Source of the DNA: Lobosporangium transversale
Taxonomy: Eukaryota; Mortierellomycota; Mortierellomycetes; Mortierellales; Mortierellaceae
NCBI RefSeq assembly: GCF_002105155.1
Contig: NW_019029057.1
Span: forward strand, 47,239 to 111,238
Length of the DNA: 64,000 bases
Direction: 5' to 3'
In this document: positions 22,050 through 33,435 of the stretch, in pieces
Numbering within the stretch: position 1 is the stretch's first letter
How the letters are laid out: every line of letters begins with the position of its first letter
The notes under the pieces: generated by a model
The model's database searches: none
What the model saw: only the letters and a program-made list of their open reading frames with translations
What the model was told of the DNA's origin: nothing
Program-made: the position numbers and the translations under genes

Positions 22050-24068
22050 ATGCTTGCCATGGCCTTTCCATTGCTGACTATTGCTTCTCGCATGCGAGGC
22101 GCTCTTGCGGTCCAGAACACCTCCGCTGCTAAGAATGTCTCATTAGTTATTAAGTACCCGTTGCCATTCCAACTGCCACTTCGACTCCCACATGTACCAA
22201 TGGTTGCTTCGCTTCCTCAAGCGTCATCTTATCGTGTCCTATACTCTTCTACTGCCATATCAGATACCACTTTGACTGAGGACATAAACAGTGTTGCAAA
22301 TTACGACAGCAGTGACAGTGGTACAGACACTCAGGAGCCCGATGGTAGATCGGCCACACTGACCGTGGCAGATGCTCTAGACTTGGGTAAAAAACGTAGG
22401 AAAAATGCACAGTTTACACCCGAGATCGATGCTGAAATATCAAGACTGCATGAAGAGGGAAGGACCTGGTCTGAGATTGGATCTATCCTTGGGATTCCAC
22501 ATCGAAGTTGTCACCGCCGATACCTCGTTGCTCTTGATCCCCAGTTGAAAGAATCTTGGACCAGCGAAAAGATTGAGAAGCTTCAGGATCTTGTAACACA
22601 GGGAAAGCCATGGTCTGAAATTGCCCACACATTGGGTTTCAGCCTCACATGTTGTCAAGCCAAATGGAAGGAGCTCGGCAGGCCTGGGGCCAACGACCGG
22701 ACTCGAATGTTTGATACACTACAAGCCAAGGTGCTCGTGAAATTAGTTCAAGAGCATGGTGAAGGTGACTGGAAAAAGATTATGCGAGAGTTCATGATTC
22801 AGCTCGGAGGACGCACTATGGCCAAAATCACGCCACAACAGTTGAGATACAAATACTATTCCATACTGCGCAGACCAGCACATGTTTGGTCAGTGAGCGA
22901 AGAGACTGCATTGATTCAACATGTGTTAAAGCATGGGACCAATCAATGGGAAATGATTTCTGAGGCGCTCCAGACCCATTCCCCAGAGCAATGTAAGGAG
23001 AGGTGGAAATCTTTAGACATGAAGACTCGTAATGCCAAAAATTCTAAAGACAAGATGTGGTACAAGGTGGAACGTGGCAACTTTTGGCGGCATTACCTTA
23101 GACATGGAGCGGACTGGAAAGAGTTGGCACAATTTCTAGTTAATCGAACACCGGAGCAATGTGAGGCATTCTTCAGCAAAGCAACAGCGAGCTTTGACAA
23201 GAGCAATCCAGAAAAGTTTAATCGCCAAGTCCAGGAATTGGCTACGGAGGCAGCCTCATATCAAAGTTTTAAGTGGAGTAAAGAGAATTCGGATCGACTT
23301 TGGAAAGTGGCGGAAGAAGATATGAGAGAATCAGGGACTAACCATATTAATTGGGCAAGAGTGGCCAAGGTCATGGGCTTGGGGATTACGGATGCACAAT
23401 ACAAACACCACCACTATTATCTCAGGACGGTGAAAAAAGGCGGACTTGCTGGGTTGTGGAGCAATGAGGAGATCAGAACACTGGAAAAAGCTGTTGCAGA
23501 AGTTGGTCGGGATTGGGTATTGATTAGTGAAAAATATTTGCCACATCGTAATCCCAAAAGCCTCTGCCACAAGTTTGGCACGATCAAGCACAAGGAGTTA
23601 TATATAACTTCTGAAGAGTATGAGACACTCATGTCCAAAATTGATAACCAAGAGAAAGAGTTTAATCTCCAACAACAACAACAACAGCAGCAGCAGCAGC
23701 AGCAGCGACAACCTTCTGACGGCGGTACATCCGAGTTCGAACCTGACTGGGAAGGGATTGCAAAAGCAATGCCAAACGGAATATGGACCCCTGACCAATG
23801 CAGAGTAGCATACGAATCCTCTTTCAAGAATCATATAAAGTCAAATTGGACCCCAGAAGAGGACAAGGCGTTATTGGATGCCGCTATATCTTACGGGTCT
23901 AAGAATTGGATCAAGATTGCTGCCAGTATCCCTAACAGAGATAAGTGGCAGTGTCGCATGCGGTTTGCTGAACTCCAAGCACCGGTCTTAGGGAGCGAGG
24001 AAGCAGCAAAAACCCTTGCTAAAGCCAAGAAAATGGAGGCTCTTTTCAAGCATTCGAGTGATTTATAG
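22050..24068 (+). CDS. Multi-repeat Myb/SANT protein, 672 aa
   Basis: Single exon. The frame opens at 21993 through a poly-T run, so ATG 22050 (MLAMAFPLLTIASRMRG) is preferred. About eight or nine Myb/SANT-like units follow in tandem, the clearest being FTPEIDAEISRLHEEGRTWS, WTSEKIEKLQDLVTQGKPWS, WSVSEETALIQHVLKHGTNQ, WSNEEIRTLEKAVAEVGRDW and WTPEEDKALLDAAISYGSKN. A polyQ tract sits before the last two (about 23671-23705). Repeats of this kind bind DNA or histone tails. The first ~30 residues are hydrophobic and basic without acids, resembling a mitochondrial presequence, so the site of action (nucleus or mitochondrion) is open. Confidence 0.85.
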   Translation: MLAMAFPLLTIASRMRGALAVQNTSAAKNVSLVIKYPLPFQLPLRLPHVPMVASLPQASSYRVLYSSTAISDTTLTEDINSVANYDSSDSGTDTQEPDGRSATLTVADALDLGKKRRKNAQFTPEIDAEISRLHEEGRTWSEIGSILGIPHRSCHRRYLVALDPQLKESWTSEKIEKLQDLVTQGKPWSEIAHTLGFSLTCCQAKWKELGRPGANDRTRMFDTLQAKVLVKLVQEHGEGDWKKIMREFMIQLGGRTMAKITPQQLRYKYYSILRRPAHVWSVSEETALIQHVLKHGTNQWEMISEALQTHSPEQCKERWKSLDMKTRNAKNSKDKMWYKVERGNFWRHYLRHGADWKELAQFLVNRTPEQCEAFFSKATASFDKSNPEKFNRQVQELATEAASYQSFKWSKENSDRLWKVAEEDMRESGTNHINWARVAKVMGLGITDAQYKHHHYYLRTVKKGGLAGLWSNEEIRTLEKAVAEVGRDWVLISEKYLPHRNPKSLCHKFGTIKHKELYITSEEYETLMSKIDNQEKEFNLQQQQQQQQQQQQRQPSDGGTSEFEPDWEGIAKAMPNGIWTPDQCRVAYESSFKNHIKSNWTPEEDKALLDAAISYGSKNWIKIAASIPNRDKWQCRMRFAELQAPVLGSEEAAKTLAKAKKMEALFKHSSDL

Positions 24069-24100
24069 ACAGTGTGACAATATACAGCGTTTTTAATTGT

Positions 24101-24444
24101 TTTATCCATTTTAAAATAAACTTTATCGGTTTTTTTTTAAAATTGTTCCAATGAATAAAAAAATTTATCCAAAGGTAAGTTAAAAAGTTGGCCGAAAAGG
24201 GCTGAGAAATTTATCCAAGTGTTTGCAAATTTTGTCCAAGTGGTCATGCGGAATTAACCATGACTTTTGTGGGACATGGAAAAGGACATGGTGTTTGGAT
24301 ATTTGTTACAGTCGGTTCGGTTATTATGTTTGAAAAAATGGATAATATTTCAGACACATTCGGATAACTTATAGGATAATTTTATTAGCTTAAATGGATA
24401 AAGCTTATTTCCCATCGGAGCAATGCAAATTGAAAATGGATAAA
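24101..24444. mobile_element. MITE-like element, 344 bp with 12-bp perfect TIRs
   Basis: The ends are perfect inverted repeats: TTTATCCATTTT at 24101-24112 and AAAATGGATAAA at 24433-24444. Inside, the left half repeats TTTATCCAA-type words and the right half repeats TGGATAA-type words, so the element is quasi-palindromic beyond its ends. No ORF. A clear target-site duplication is not visible (possible TGT). It begins 33 bp after the Myb gene's stop and may supply part of its 3' UTR. Confidence 0.5.
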
Positions 24445-24889
24445 TGTTTAAAAAAAAAAAAAACCTAGTCTACACTAAACGACAATAGAATGGTTCTGCA
24501 ATATGATTATACCGAACTATAAATATATATAAGACCTTTTCAGACCTTCTATAAGTGAATAGGTCAGTAGGGTCAGATAGGATACCTTGAAAATAGAGCA
24601 TTGAGAATGTGAACAGCTGTATAAAAGTGGGTTGATAGTCGGAGTAAAAGGACTTGAAGACGACGACGTGGTGACTCAAAAAAAAAAAAAAAAAAAACCC
24701 CTTTAGCACTTTTATACTGTGATGGGCAGGCCTTAAATTAGGCTAGAATGAAAAACTGTAATACTAAACAAATTCTACTTTCAACAACTTTGCCAAATTA
24801 GGATTCTCTCGCAAGGAGAAGGATCCGACAGCAAAGGTCAAAAAAAAAAAAAAAAAAAAAGCGAAACTATCTTCTTTAACTATACTCCA
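24445..24889. other. AT-rich spacer with poly-A runs
   Basis: Contains A runs at about 24451-24463, 24679-24697 and 24840-24860. A minus frame at 24470-24709 is mostly homopolymer and low-complexity translation. No gene supported. Confidence 0.4.
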
Positions 24890-26840
24890 ACAAGTCCAAA
24901 GTGGTCAAAGTCGTGTTAATCTTGAGACCCTCTGACAATGCTTGAGCTCCTTCATTCATAATCAAATTGCCTCTCAGCTTTACAGTGGTCAAAAGCATGT
25001 TAACTTTGAATGCCTCCCTCTGACAGTGCCAACGCCCCTTTATGCTCAGTTGTGTTGCGGTTCAAATTTAAAGTGATCAAATCTGTATTAATCTTAAATC
25101 CATTTGACAGCACCATAGCATCTTCCTTCTCAATTGAATTGTCCGATGATAGCCCTTCAAATTCAAGGTAGTCAAAGTTATGTTAGCCTTGAGCGAGCTC
25201 ATAAGTGCTTGGAAATCACCAGCTCCAGCCTCTTGAGGTCCCATCTCAATGGATAGCTTATGAAGGTGTGATGATATGTTGGGCCATAATCTAAGAAACT
25301 CTATGAATTGTGGCGGTAAACAATGTGAAGCATTTCCATTGGGCTAAATTCTATGGTACGAACAAGTATTTCACGTGTGGACGTTGAAAGTGCTTTCTCT
25401 CTGCCGCTTTCTTGATACAGTCAAAGAATCGAAGCACTTGACACCTTTAATGTATTCTCAAGTATTTCATGATCAGCCTCGGATCAATTCCAGCCGACTG
25501 TAATATCCAGCTCATAAATACGTCGTGCATCGGTCAGGGTAGCAAAGAAGCTTTCAGTTCTAATGGATCTCAATATAATAGTTGGTTTACCAAACTGAGA
25601 GTCCTATTGGTCACTAACCTCCTTGAGTGTATTTTCAAATTTCTTCTACTCTTCTTCGCTATATGTCAAACTATAGTAGCTCCGTCAAGTGGCTCGTAGT
25701 CATCAATTGCATTAATATTGTTCAGGTCTGGATACTCAATAGAGAATATCGTTTTATAGTCCATTGAGTAACCAATACCGGTATTGATCGGGTCTAGATC
25801 TGGTATCGGAGAAGCAGACGAGGGTATTTCCCGTAGTAAAAGGATGAACATGTGTTTTTCAAAATTGGGAATGAATTCCTTGTTCTTCCGAATATCATAT
25901 CCGTCATGTTTGACAACAAGGATTTGGTTCTGACCGCTCTCGCTTGTGTTTATGCTGTGGTCTCCGTATTCACAAAGGAAATGAAGGTGGATCCCGTTCT
26001 TAAGGCATTCATAGGGTCTCATTTGATGCTGCCGGCAGGCTAAATTATAAATAATCGAGGGATTGGATACTCATGTAGCTCAAATTCTGAAGGGGAATAG
26101 CTTCAGTGTGCCTTTGAAGGATGGTAGGTCTGCTAAGGGCTTGATACTGTATTTTGTCGTCATTCTCTTAGCCTCCGGTTGTATCTTAGGCATTTTGTAC
26201 ATGTAGCCCTTCTCTTTAGTCTCCAGTTACAGTTTGGGCAGCTCTAGTTGCAGTTTAATCATCTTGTCATTTCCTTTAATCTGCAATTGTAGTTTAAGCA
26301 TCCCTGATTGCAATTTAATCAACCCATCGTTCCTCTCTTTGATCTGCATAAGTAACTCCTTAGCCTGTTAAAGGTCAGACTTTATAAGCCCGGATTTTGT
26401 ATTTTGAGATTAGTAGGAGATGAGTTGCAAGCTTGATAGTGATTTAAGAAGATCCTGACAACTCTGGTTTACGGACTTCCTCAGGGTAGACAAACTAATG
26501 CCATTGTCGCTATTGCTACTGCTGGACTACGGTGCTTCTGTAATAACGTCCAGGACCTTGCCAGGATAGAATGCAATGCGATTTTAATAGAATCATAAAC
26601 AATTAATTTATAAATTGTTTTCTCAGAGCAATTGAGTTCATGTTTCATGATAAAATAGCTTATTCTATGTACCTGTTGCCATCAGCGTCCAGAGGAACGG
26701 GATAGGATGTCCATCCAACTTGATCCGCTGTGCATCTGGAGACACATATCGAATGTCTTGCAAACTCATAAAACATGACAGATCACCATTGTTTGTGGAG
26801 TTGGAGGCAGTTCTAACACAAACTTCCTCAATGATGTCGC
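24890..26840 (-). pseudogene. Decayed Mortierella-type LRR gene
   Basis: Read on the minus strand, the order matches a large LRR family I know from Mortierella-like fungi. First a front module (LQDIRYVSPDAQRIKLDGH, then PGKVLDVITEAP followed by an in-frame stop near 26527). Next a coiled-coil linker (LKLQLQIKGNDKMIKLQLEL, again with a stop). Then a conserved block at 25666-26022 (CEYGDHSINTSESGQNQI, KHDGYDIRKNKEFIPNFEKH, NNINAIDDYEPLDGA). Last, RNI-type leucine-rich repeats at about 24890-25190 (ALSEGLKINTTLTTLDLLEY; KINTDLITLNLN). Stops and frameshifts separate every piece, so it cannot make the full protein. Family naming is from memory. Confidence 0.6.
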
Positions 26841-28078
26841 TGTTGACCCTTTGAAATTGTTAGTATTGAAGCTGTATCATCTCCATGATTATTCGAGGGA
26901 TGCTCACAAGATGAAGGGGTTCCTCATTTCTCTTCAACTTCGCCCTTTGGAGTCATTAAGAGTGAGAAAAATTTGTTGTTTATACTTATTTGATCCACGA
27001 TACTCTCGTCCAAGAGTGCTGTCAATTTACATTCTTTGGCTGAAAGTAAAGTGGTCTTTGCTAGGAATAGAATTACTCCCGAATTAGTGGTGCATCGACT
27101 ATGACCACCGGTAGTAATCTACCCACTATAGTTAAAGGTATGATTGACGTGATAAGGATGAAGCTCAACTTATAAAAGAGTACACCTTGAACTATTGGCA
27201 TAAAAAAACGCTTGAGTGATCAACTCGCTGTGCAATTTTGCCGTCTCTACTGCTCTATTGAAGGGCTTCGAGAGTACAGAAGTATGGATCTCGGACAAGC
27301 AGGTTTAGAAGCTTCGTTTAGAAGTTTTTAGCTTCCCCCTCCGCGTTTGGCTCCTTGGTCGTCTTCCACCTCATCGATAACACATATTATCTTTATCCTT
27401 GGCAGGTAGAGCCAGATGATAACACTGCTCCGTTCAGGATAGTTCAGTCTGTTTGTGTAACCTAGTTAAAAGGAGAACCCGTAAAGGGCGGATGACACCT
27501 TGAAGACATTACTCATTTTTGGTACCATGCTGGACTCACTCTTGGCTTACTTGCCCCGTTAGCAGTTGACAGTTCCTCCTATCCTTTAGCATTGAGCGAT
27601 GCTGTTGCGGTTACAATCACTTCTATTGGCAAATTCAAGTGCTGTGAGCTGTACCCTGTTCGGTTCAAGTGCTCATTTGAATATCGAGCAATGCTATTAC
27701 AACTGTAATAGTTTTTACTGAAAAGACAAAGCACATTGAAATGTATCCTATCCAGTTCAGGGCCGTTAATCGGTTAAACATGTTTCTTTCATATGCAGTC
27801 ATATTACTGTTCGTCAACATCATCACACCTTCTGGTCCTGCGTGATTGCCGGACTGCATATTTCCTAAAAGTATCGACTATTGTGGTCTTACAGCAGAAG
27901 AGAATGGTAAAATGAATGAAGAGCCTTGAAATGATGCGCCAGATAACGACCGTTGACTATGGACTGAGCTGAAAGAAGCATTCCTCTTTGAGAATATACG
28001 GTCACATGTCAAATGCAAAGAAAACAGTAAAGCTTTTTTTTTTTTTAATATTTAGTGTTCAAGATTAACTAGATCAGG
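26841..28078. other. Mostly non-coding stretch with a possible LRR fragment
   Basis: The minus frame 27665-27859 (MQSGNHAGPEGVMMLTNSN) vaguely follows an RNI-type repeat and may be another shard of the decayed LRR gene. The plus frame 26851-27087 has no known family. A T run lies at about 28035-28046, before the next gene. Confidence 0.3.
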
Positions 28079-29015
28079 ATGGTGTCAAGGGAACAGGATG
28101 ATGAACCAACCTATGAGGTTGGACAGGAGCAATTAGATGCTGTAGACAGGATGCTTGAAGAATTAGATTTAGATGAACAATTCGATCGAGGTATTAGCTA
28201 ACATCCACTTACAACCTTTAGTTTTCAAATTTCATTATTAAAAACTGATAAACCTCAGGGGTGTATTTCTTTGCGATCAACTAGTACCAGCTGCGTTCCA
28301 GATAGTCGAACGGTTTGAGCAGCAACGGTTTCACCAGGAACTTGTAGCTCAAGGCGCGATACACAATAATGACAGCAATGTTAGCAATAATATCCTCAGT
28401 AATTCGCACTCTTATAGCTCATTTATAAATGGGGCTGTTGGAACCATAGCTGATGGACAGAGTCATCAAAACATGGACGTGGACGATATTAATGCTAGAT
28501 ATAATGAAGACTTGGTAGATCAATTGGGCTCCAGTGACGACGGGGAAGATCCGCAACCCTTTGGCTACATTCCATTGAACCAAGACAACTTTAGCGATGA
28601 TGATGACGAAGATGAGGATGGTGAAAAAGATGGAGAGGAACATACAGAGTATAATCAAATGGCGAGCGATGATGAAAAGGATGAAAGGGACAAGGATAAG
28701 AGGAGCGACGATGAAGGTGAAGAGCTAGGATATGATGATTACCTTCATTCAGTCAATTCTGACGGAACATTGCCAATACCAGTAATTCCAGACGCAGTTC
28801 AGATTGAACTCGACAAGACAGATGAGCGTCTAGCAGAGCAGATCCCAGAAGAGGATCTCAAGACTATCGCTATGATCATGAGCTCGTTCACACTGCCGGC
28901 ACCAGATTGGGCCAAGGCAATACCAGAAGAGCGATGGCTACCCAAGATTGTACACCAGTCACAGATAGAGGAGTCTTCTGCTGCTACGACGCCTGCATCT
29001 GATTCAAGATCATAG
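28079..29015 (+). CDS. MEA1: Male-enhanced antigen 1 (MEA1)-like acidic protein
   Basis: Exon 1 is 28079-28190 (MVSREQDDEPTYEVGQEQLD). Its phase-1 donor GTATTAG joins an acceptor just after either 28284 (ACTAG) or 28290 (ACCAG); both keep the frame and differ by two residues. The body has the two landmarks of the MEA1 family: a YIPLNQ motif (matching YQPLNQ) and a C-terminal TLPAPDWAKAIPEERW (matching SLPAPxxPxWA...W). Between them is a very acidic Asp/Glu/Lys stretch. MEA1 proteins are small and poorly characterised. Family assignment rests on motif recognition; the splice model is otherwise simple. Confidence 0.65.
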
Positions 29016-30701
29016 TAACCCCTTCCTTTTTGTATGATAGACGGAGTATGTTGAATTAGTCAATCTGCTTGTAAATACACTTTGCCTTTTTTGACATAAA
29101 AAAATAAAAAGCAAAAATGTGCTGTACACATCGATTGCTAGTGTATTCCGTTCCCGTCCAAGGTTTATCGTTGTTGATGGAGTTGATTTTTGCCGGATTC
29201 CCGTCATTTTTGAGTTAAAATGGTGGACAATTTGACAGCTTGAAAAAAAAAAAAAAAAAAAAAAAAAAAGAGTTGACTTGCTGTCTCCTTTAGATAGTCC
29301 ATGACAGTGGAACAACTGGACTTGGCTTTGTCATAACCTCTATCCACTCGCTCTGTTTCTTTCACTTTTCTGTGTGCATTCTTCTGCTCTACCACATGTA
29401 TTACATGTTCAGGGTTCCGAATCCGGACTCATCATTTCTTTTTGTATGTATATAATATATTTATATATATACATGTATAAATATAAGAGTTAATTTTGGA
29501 CAAGAGAAATAAAAAAAGCTTGAACCAAAGAGATGAGAGCATTAGGTTGTGAACATGTACATGTTGGTAAAAAAAATAACGCGATCTAAAGGTGTATACA
29601 GCACATGTATTGAGGGCAAAAATCAAAGAATGCCTAATTGCCTAAAAAAAGGTTCCTGAGCGAATTTTTTTGGAAATAGCATGCTCCAATGAGCGATGGA
29701 TTAGCACGGACTGGTTCAAAGTCTGCTGCAGAACAGCATCGACATTTATCCTTTCAACTTTTCAATCGAGAAAGAAAAAAAAAAGAAACTGCGAAGAGAG
29801 CAAAGTAATGAATGCTAGGTAAGCCAAGGCAATATAATACAGCTCAACCCAGAGAGTCGGAAATGAAATTAATGGCTGTGGGACATAACTGATTATGCCA
29901 AGCATTGGCCAAAGAGAAGAAAGTAAACGGCTGAAGTAGGAAGACACTGAGATTCTACTACACTCTAAACGAAGATGATTTATCTTCCCTCTTCAATACT
30001 TGGTTTGCTGTGTGCTTTTCCGTTCTTTTGAATGTCTCTGTCTCCTTTTCAGCCTCTCTGTAATTCTCTGCTACGCTGGGACTATTGTACATGTGGACTG
30101 TACCTGTGCATGCTGTTGTATACAGTTAGCAGGAAATGGAAAAAAACAAGGTTACGATGGGACAGGAATGAGAAAAATAGACAAACGCAAGGTGACGAGG
30201 ACAAATAAAGCCAGATTGTAAACCTTGCTTTTAGTTTTTGGGCCGCTGTTACTGGGTCAACTGGGTCTGCGCAAAAGAGCCCTCTATTGAATCCATTAGC
30301 CATGTACCACATCGGATGAAGAGATGAGTTTTTTTAAATAAGGGTCTTTAGTCGCCATGTATCAATGTTGATGTCAGTATATATAAATCAGTGTCAGTGT
30401 CGGTGTCGGTGTCGGAATCTGTGTTGGTTGCTAGTCATCAATCATCAGTTGATCGGGGCTCTTTTCTCCATTTCCCATAACTTTGTCAGTCAGACAGGTC
30501 AGTAACACCGGATATGAACATCCGAGGCTACATTTGACATTTGTGACAAAAGGTATGGTTTGTATGTATGAGGATAGTGGATAAGAACCTGAAGGAAAGG
30601 ATACACAAGAGTAAAATAAAATTCTTGTCCAACAAGACCGGGAATATCGAGTTCCGCTTTGTCTTTACTTTGAGAATGATTGCAAAAAAGCTTTGCTCTG
30701 C

Positions 30702-30736
<35 letters not shown>

Positions 30737-31021
30737 GAATGCGTCCACTGGATAGCCGAATAGATGGATTGGATGGGATGAATGTGCAGTGTGTATAAAA
30801 GAGTTCACAGTTCATTTCATGCCCGCCTCTCTCCCGTTCATTTCTCTTTTCTCTTTTCCTCTCTCATCATACACTTCTCTCTCTTTATTCTATCATTGAC
30901 AATTACCTGGACAATTTTCTCATCTTGTTCATTGTCTTTAATATCTGCATTCCATTCTTTGCACTGTATTCAACTATCTTACTACCTTGTTCAGATTCGT
31001 ATCACACATCAAATTGGCAAC
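29016..31021. other. Intergenic region, about 2 kb, no gene supported
   Basis: Holds A/T homopolymers (about 29243-29268 A; 30711-30735 T), an AT-alternating tract (about 29445-29475), GTGTCG-type short repeats at about 30385-30415, and a strongly C/T-rich promoter-like stretch at 30820-30960 before ATG 31022. A minus frame at 29762-29947 is hydrophobic but has no family, and I do not call it a gene. Confidence 0.45.
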
Positions 31022-31909
31022 ATGCAGGCCTTGACACCACTTCTTTTCTCAATGCTATTCTCTCGCTCTGGCAACAAGAGCCCCATAACTGAAAGAGATT
31101 ATCCTGTCGAGGGCAGTAATTATTCGTATGAAGCACTCTCGAACGGTCAGAGCGTGCGTCGTGCTAGTAGCGGCAGCTTCCGCAATAACACGCATCGACA
31201 GGCTTTTCAGGATGGCTATCCTATCCAAGATCTTGATAGCCAGCAAAATCCCAGCACTAACGCACCCCGCCACCGTAGCGCAGGCTCTACCCGCAGATGT
31301 TCCTCTGACCCAAACATGAACAAAAGACCAAATAATGCTGGACTGAACCGTAACAATACATTTCCTCAAAGCCGAAGGGCTGCTCCTCCACAGCACCTCT
31401 CTCTGGATCATGCGGCCTTCATGGCCACATTCCCTATGCTTGATGGATTGGGCGATACAACTAGTAAACGAATGAGCGATTTGGAGTACTACGCACCCAT
31501 TTTGAATTACCATGGCACTGCTTCTTCCCCATCCTCGCGAAGAGTAAGCAAAAAGCGCTCTCAAGAGATTGCTAGTTCTCGGTCATCTACATGTTCTATT
31601 TCATCCATGGTCTCAGATGCTTCAACTGCCGCATCAACGGTGTCCTCTGCTTCTTCCATTCGGGAGCCTCTTACGCCTACCAGACACTCCACCAATTATC
31701 GCAACAGCCTTAGCAAAAAGACTAAAAAAGCAGCAACTGAATCTACCATCAAGGATTTGATCAATCTTGACAACTTTGGCGATGATGAGGTTATGAGATG
31801 CGCCTCTCCTCTGTCCCACAATGCATTTGAAGAGGATCAGGCTGTGCTCGCTGGATCAGCCATCGCCGTTGTTGGTGCGCGTGGTCAAAGACAACTTATT
31901 GCGCACTAA
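31022..31909 (+). CDS. Ser/Arg/Asn-rich hypothetical protein, 295 aa
   Basis: Single-exon frame. The frame is open from 30782, but that leader translates the C/T-rich promoter, so ATG 31022 (MQALTPLLFSMLFSRSGNKS) is chosen. The first ~14 residues are hydrophobic and could be a weak signal or anchor. The rest is rich in Ser, Arg and Asn and looks disordered, with a serine-dense patch (SSRSSTCSISSMVSDASTA) and basic clusters (RRVSKKRSQ) that could be phosphorylation sites. No known domain. The promoter-like C/T tract upstream and clean frame favour a real gene. Confidence 0.6.
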   Translation: MQALTPLLFSMLFSRSGNKSPITERDYPVEGSNYSYEALSNGQSVRRASSGSFRNNTHRQAFQDGYPIQDLDSQQNPSTNAPRHRSAGSTRRCSSDPNMNKRPNNAGLNRNNTFPQSRRAAPPQHLSLDHAAFMATFPMLDGLGDTTSKRMSDLEYYAPILNYHGTASSPSSRRVSKKRSQEIASSRSSTCSISSMVSDASTAASTVSSASSIREPLTPTRHSTNYRNSLSKKTKKAATESTIKDLINLDNFGDDEVMRCASPLSHNAFEEDQAVLAGSAIAVVGARGQRQLIAH

Positions 31910-33053
31910 AGTACTAAAACAATCGGGTTCAAGTAGGCTACGCCAAGCATCGAGCATCGATTATGCATCGGCAAAGATCTTAATTTAGTATGTCTGAGGC
32001 TGCGCGCCTGTATTTTTACGACAGCAAGGCAATGCCGGCCACTTGGTCCCATAACCTTACTTTATTTTTTTCCCCCCTACTCGCCATCCCCTAATTCGTT
32101 TACATCCTTTCATATATGCCTTTGTTTCCTCTCGCTCTCTTGCTCTCTTGGGCCCGGGTGGTCTCTTTTCTCATTAGCAACTGTACAATAGCGTCTATAC
32201 CCTTATAGAATTATAAATACATACATATTATATATATAAATAATATTTTCTGCAACCCTCTTTGAGTTGATGTTGTCGTGAGATCGGGCTCGTAAACGCT
32301 CTCTTCATTTTCTTCTCAGTCTACTATTAGTTATTAGAAAGGAGACGATTTCTCCTTTTTTTTTTTTTTTTTTTTTTTTTCGCTATCCCTTTGACATGTA
32401 TGTTTGTACACGATGAAGAGCATTAAAAAGAGGTTCCTTTTGCTTTTTTTCACATCCCCGAGCCTCTATTCCTTTTCTTTTTTTTTTATGCATTGCAACA
32501 TCTCCTTCGGAAAAATATAACGAATATGTAATTGAGTGCAAAGAGTGAGTGCGTGGTAATTTATTAGATAACCAATAATCATGAAGGGAGTAAAGGAAGG
32601 GGATGTGAGCTCTCCGAAGACGTCTAGCGTTTCTAAAACGTGTAAACAAACAACCGCACGCGTTCTTTTACTAAGAAAAAATATACAAATATGCAACATG
32701 GCCAACACCTAACGATTGTGAAACGCCTCCTCATCTTGTTACATCCCATCCACTTGTCGCCGACGGACGCGCTTGTCTTCGTCCTCTGCAGATTTTCACT
32801 TGACTTTTTTTTGAGTTGTCACTCAACCTCATTTTATTCAGCACTTGTTTGTTATAAAAGGGAAAAGATTCCATTCAAAGCGGTACTGCATTTTCAGTTG
32901 GTCACCAATCTTTCATAATTTTCAAGGAGCAACGTTTACAGACAGAAATCTTTTCCTTTCCCCCCTCCATATCCTTACTCTAGATACAGGGCTAAATAAG
33001 GAGAGGGAAGCTGTCCTAAGCGCGAAGAGCATAGGCAACAAAAAAGCAACAAC

Positions 33054-33089
<36 letters not shown>

Positions 33090-33435
33090 TCTTGCCAGGA
33101 AAGGAACGAACGAGATTACAAAAAAAGAGAAATACAAATGGGATTGCAGCTCGGTTCCACTTCTCTGTCCTGAGATAATTCCACCAGGATTATTTCCACC
33201 AAGTGCCACCCTTGCCAGCACTACCACCTCCAATACTAAGACCACCATTAATACTAATGCTATCACCAAGCATTACCACCACTGGTACCTCAACAGCACA
33301 TCCAAATTCATACAGTTACTGATAACAATAATCCACAAGTGGTAGCAACATACTCGTAGGCAGATTCTATAAATCCTATTCTTGAGTTCAAGTGTCATTA
33401 AATAAAAGGGGGGAAAAAAGCAATTTTTTACTACA
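31910..33435. other. Intergenic region with homopolymers
   Basis: AT-rich tract at about 32220-32250, T runs at about 32359-32380 and 33056-33086, and a C/A-rich stretch at 33180-33300. Short frames on both strands are interrupted by homopolymer translation. Nothing else is supported. Confidence 0.4.

Noticed and set aside
23417..23827. Minus-strand frame with a run of cysteines
   Set aside because: Antisense translation of the CAA/CAG polyQ tract of the Myb gene.
32845..33345. 166-residue plus-strand frame
   Set aside because: Runs through a 31-nt T tract and C/A-rich filler. Nothing protein-like outside it.
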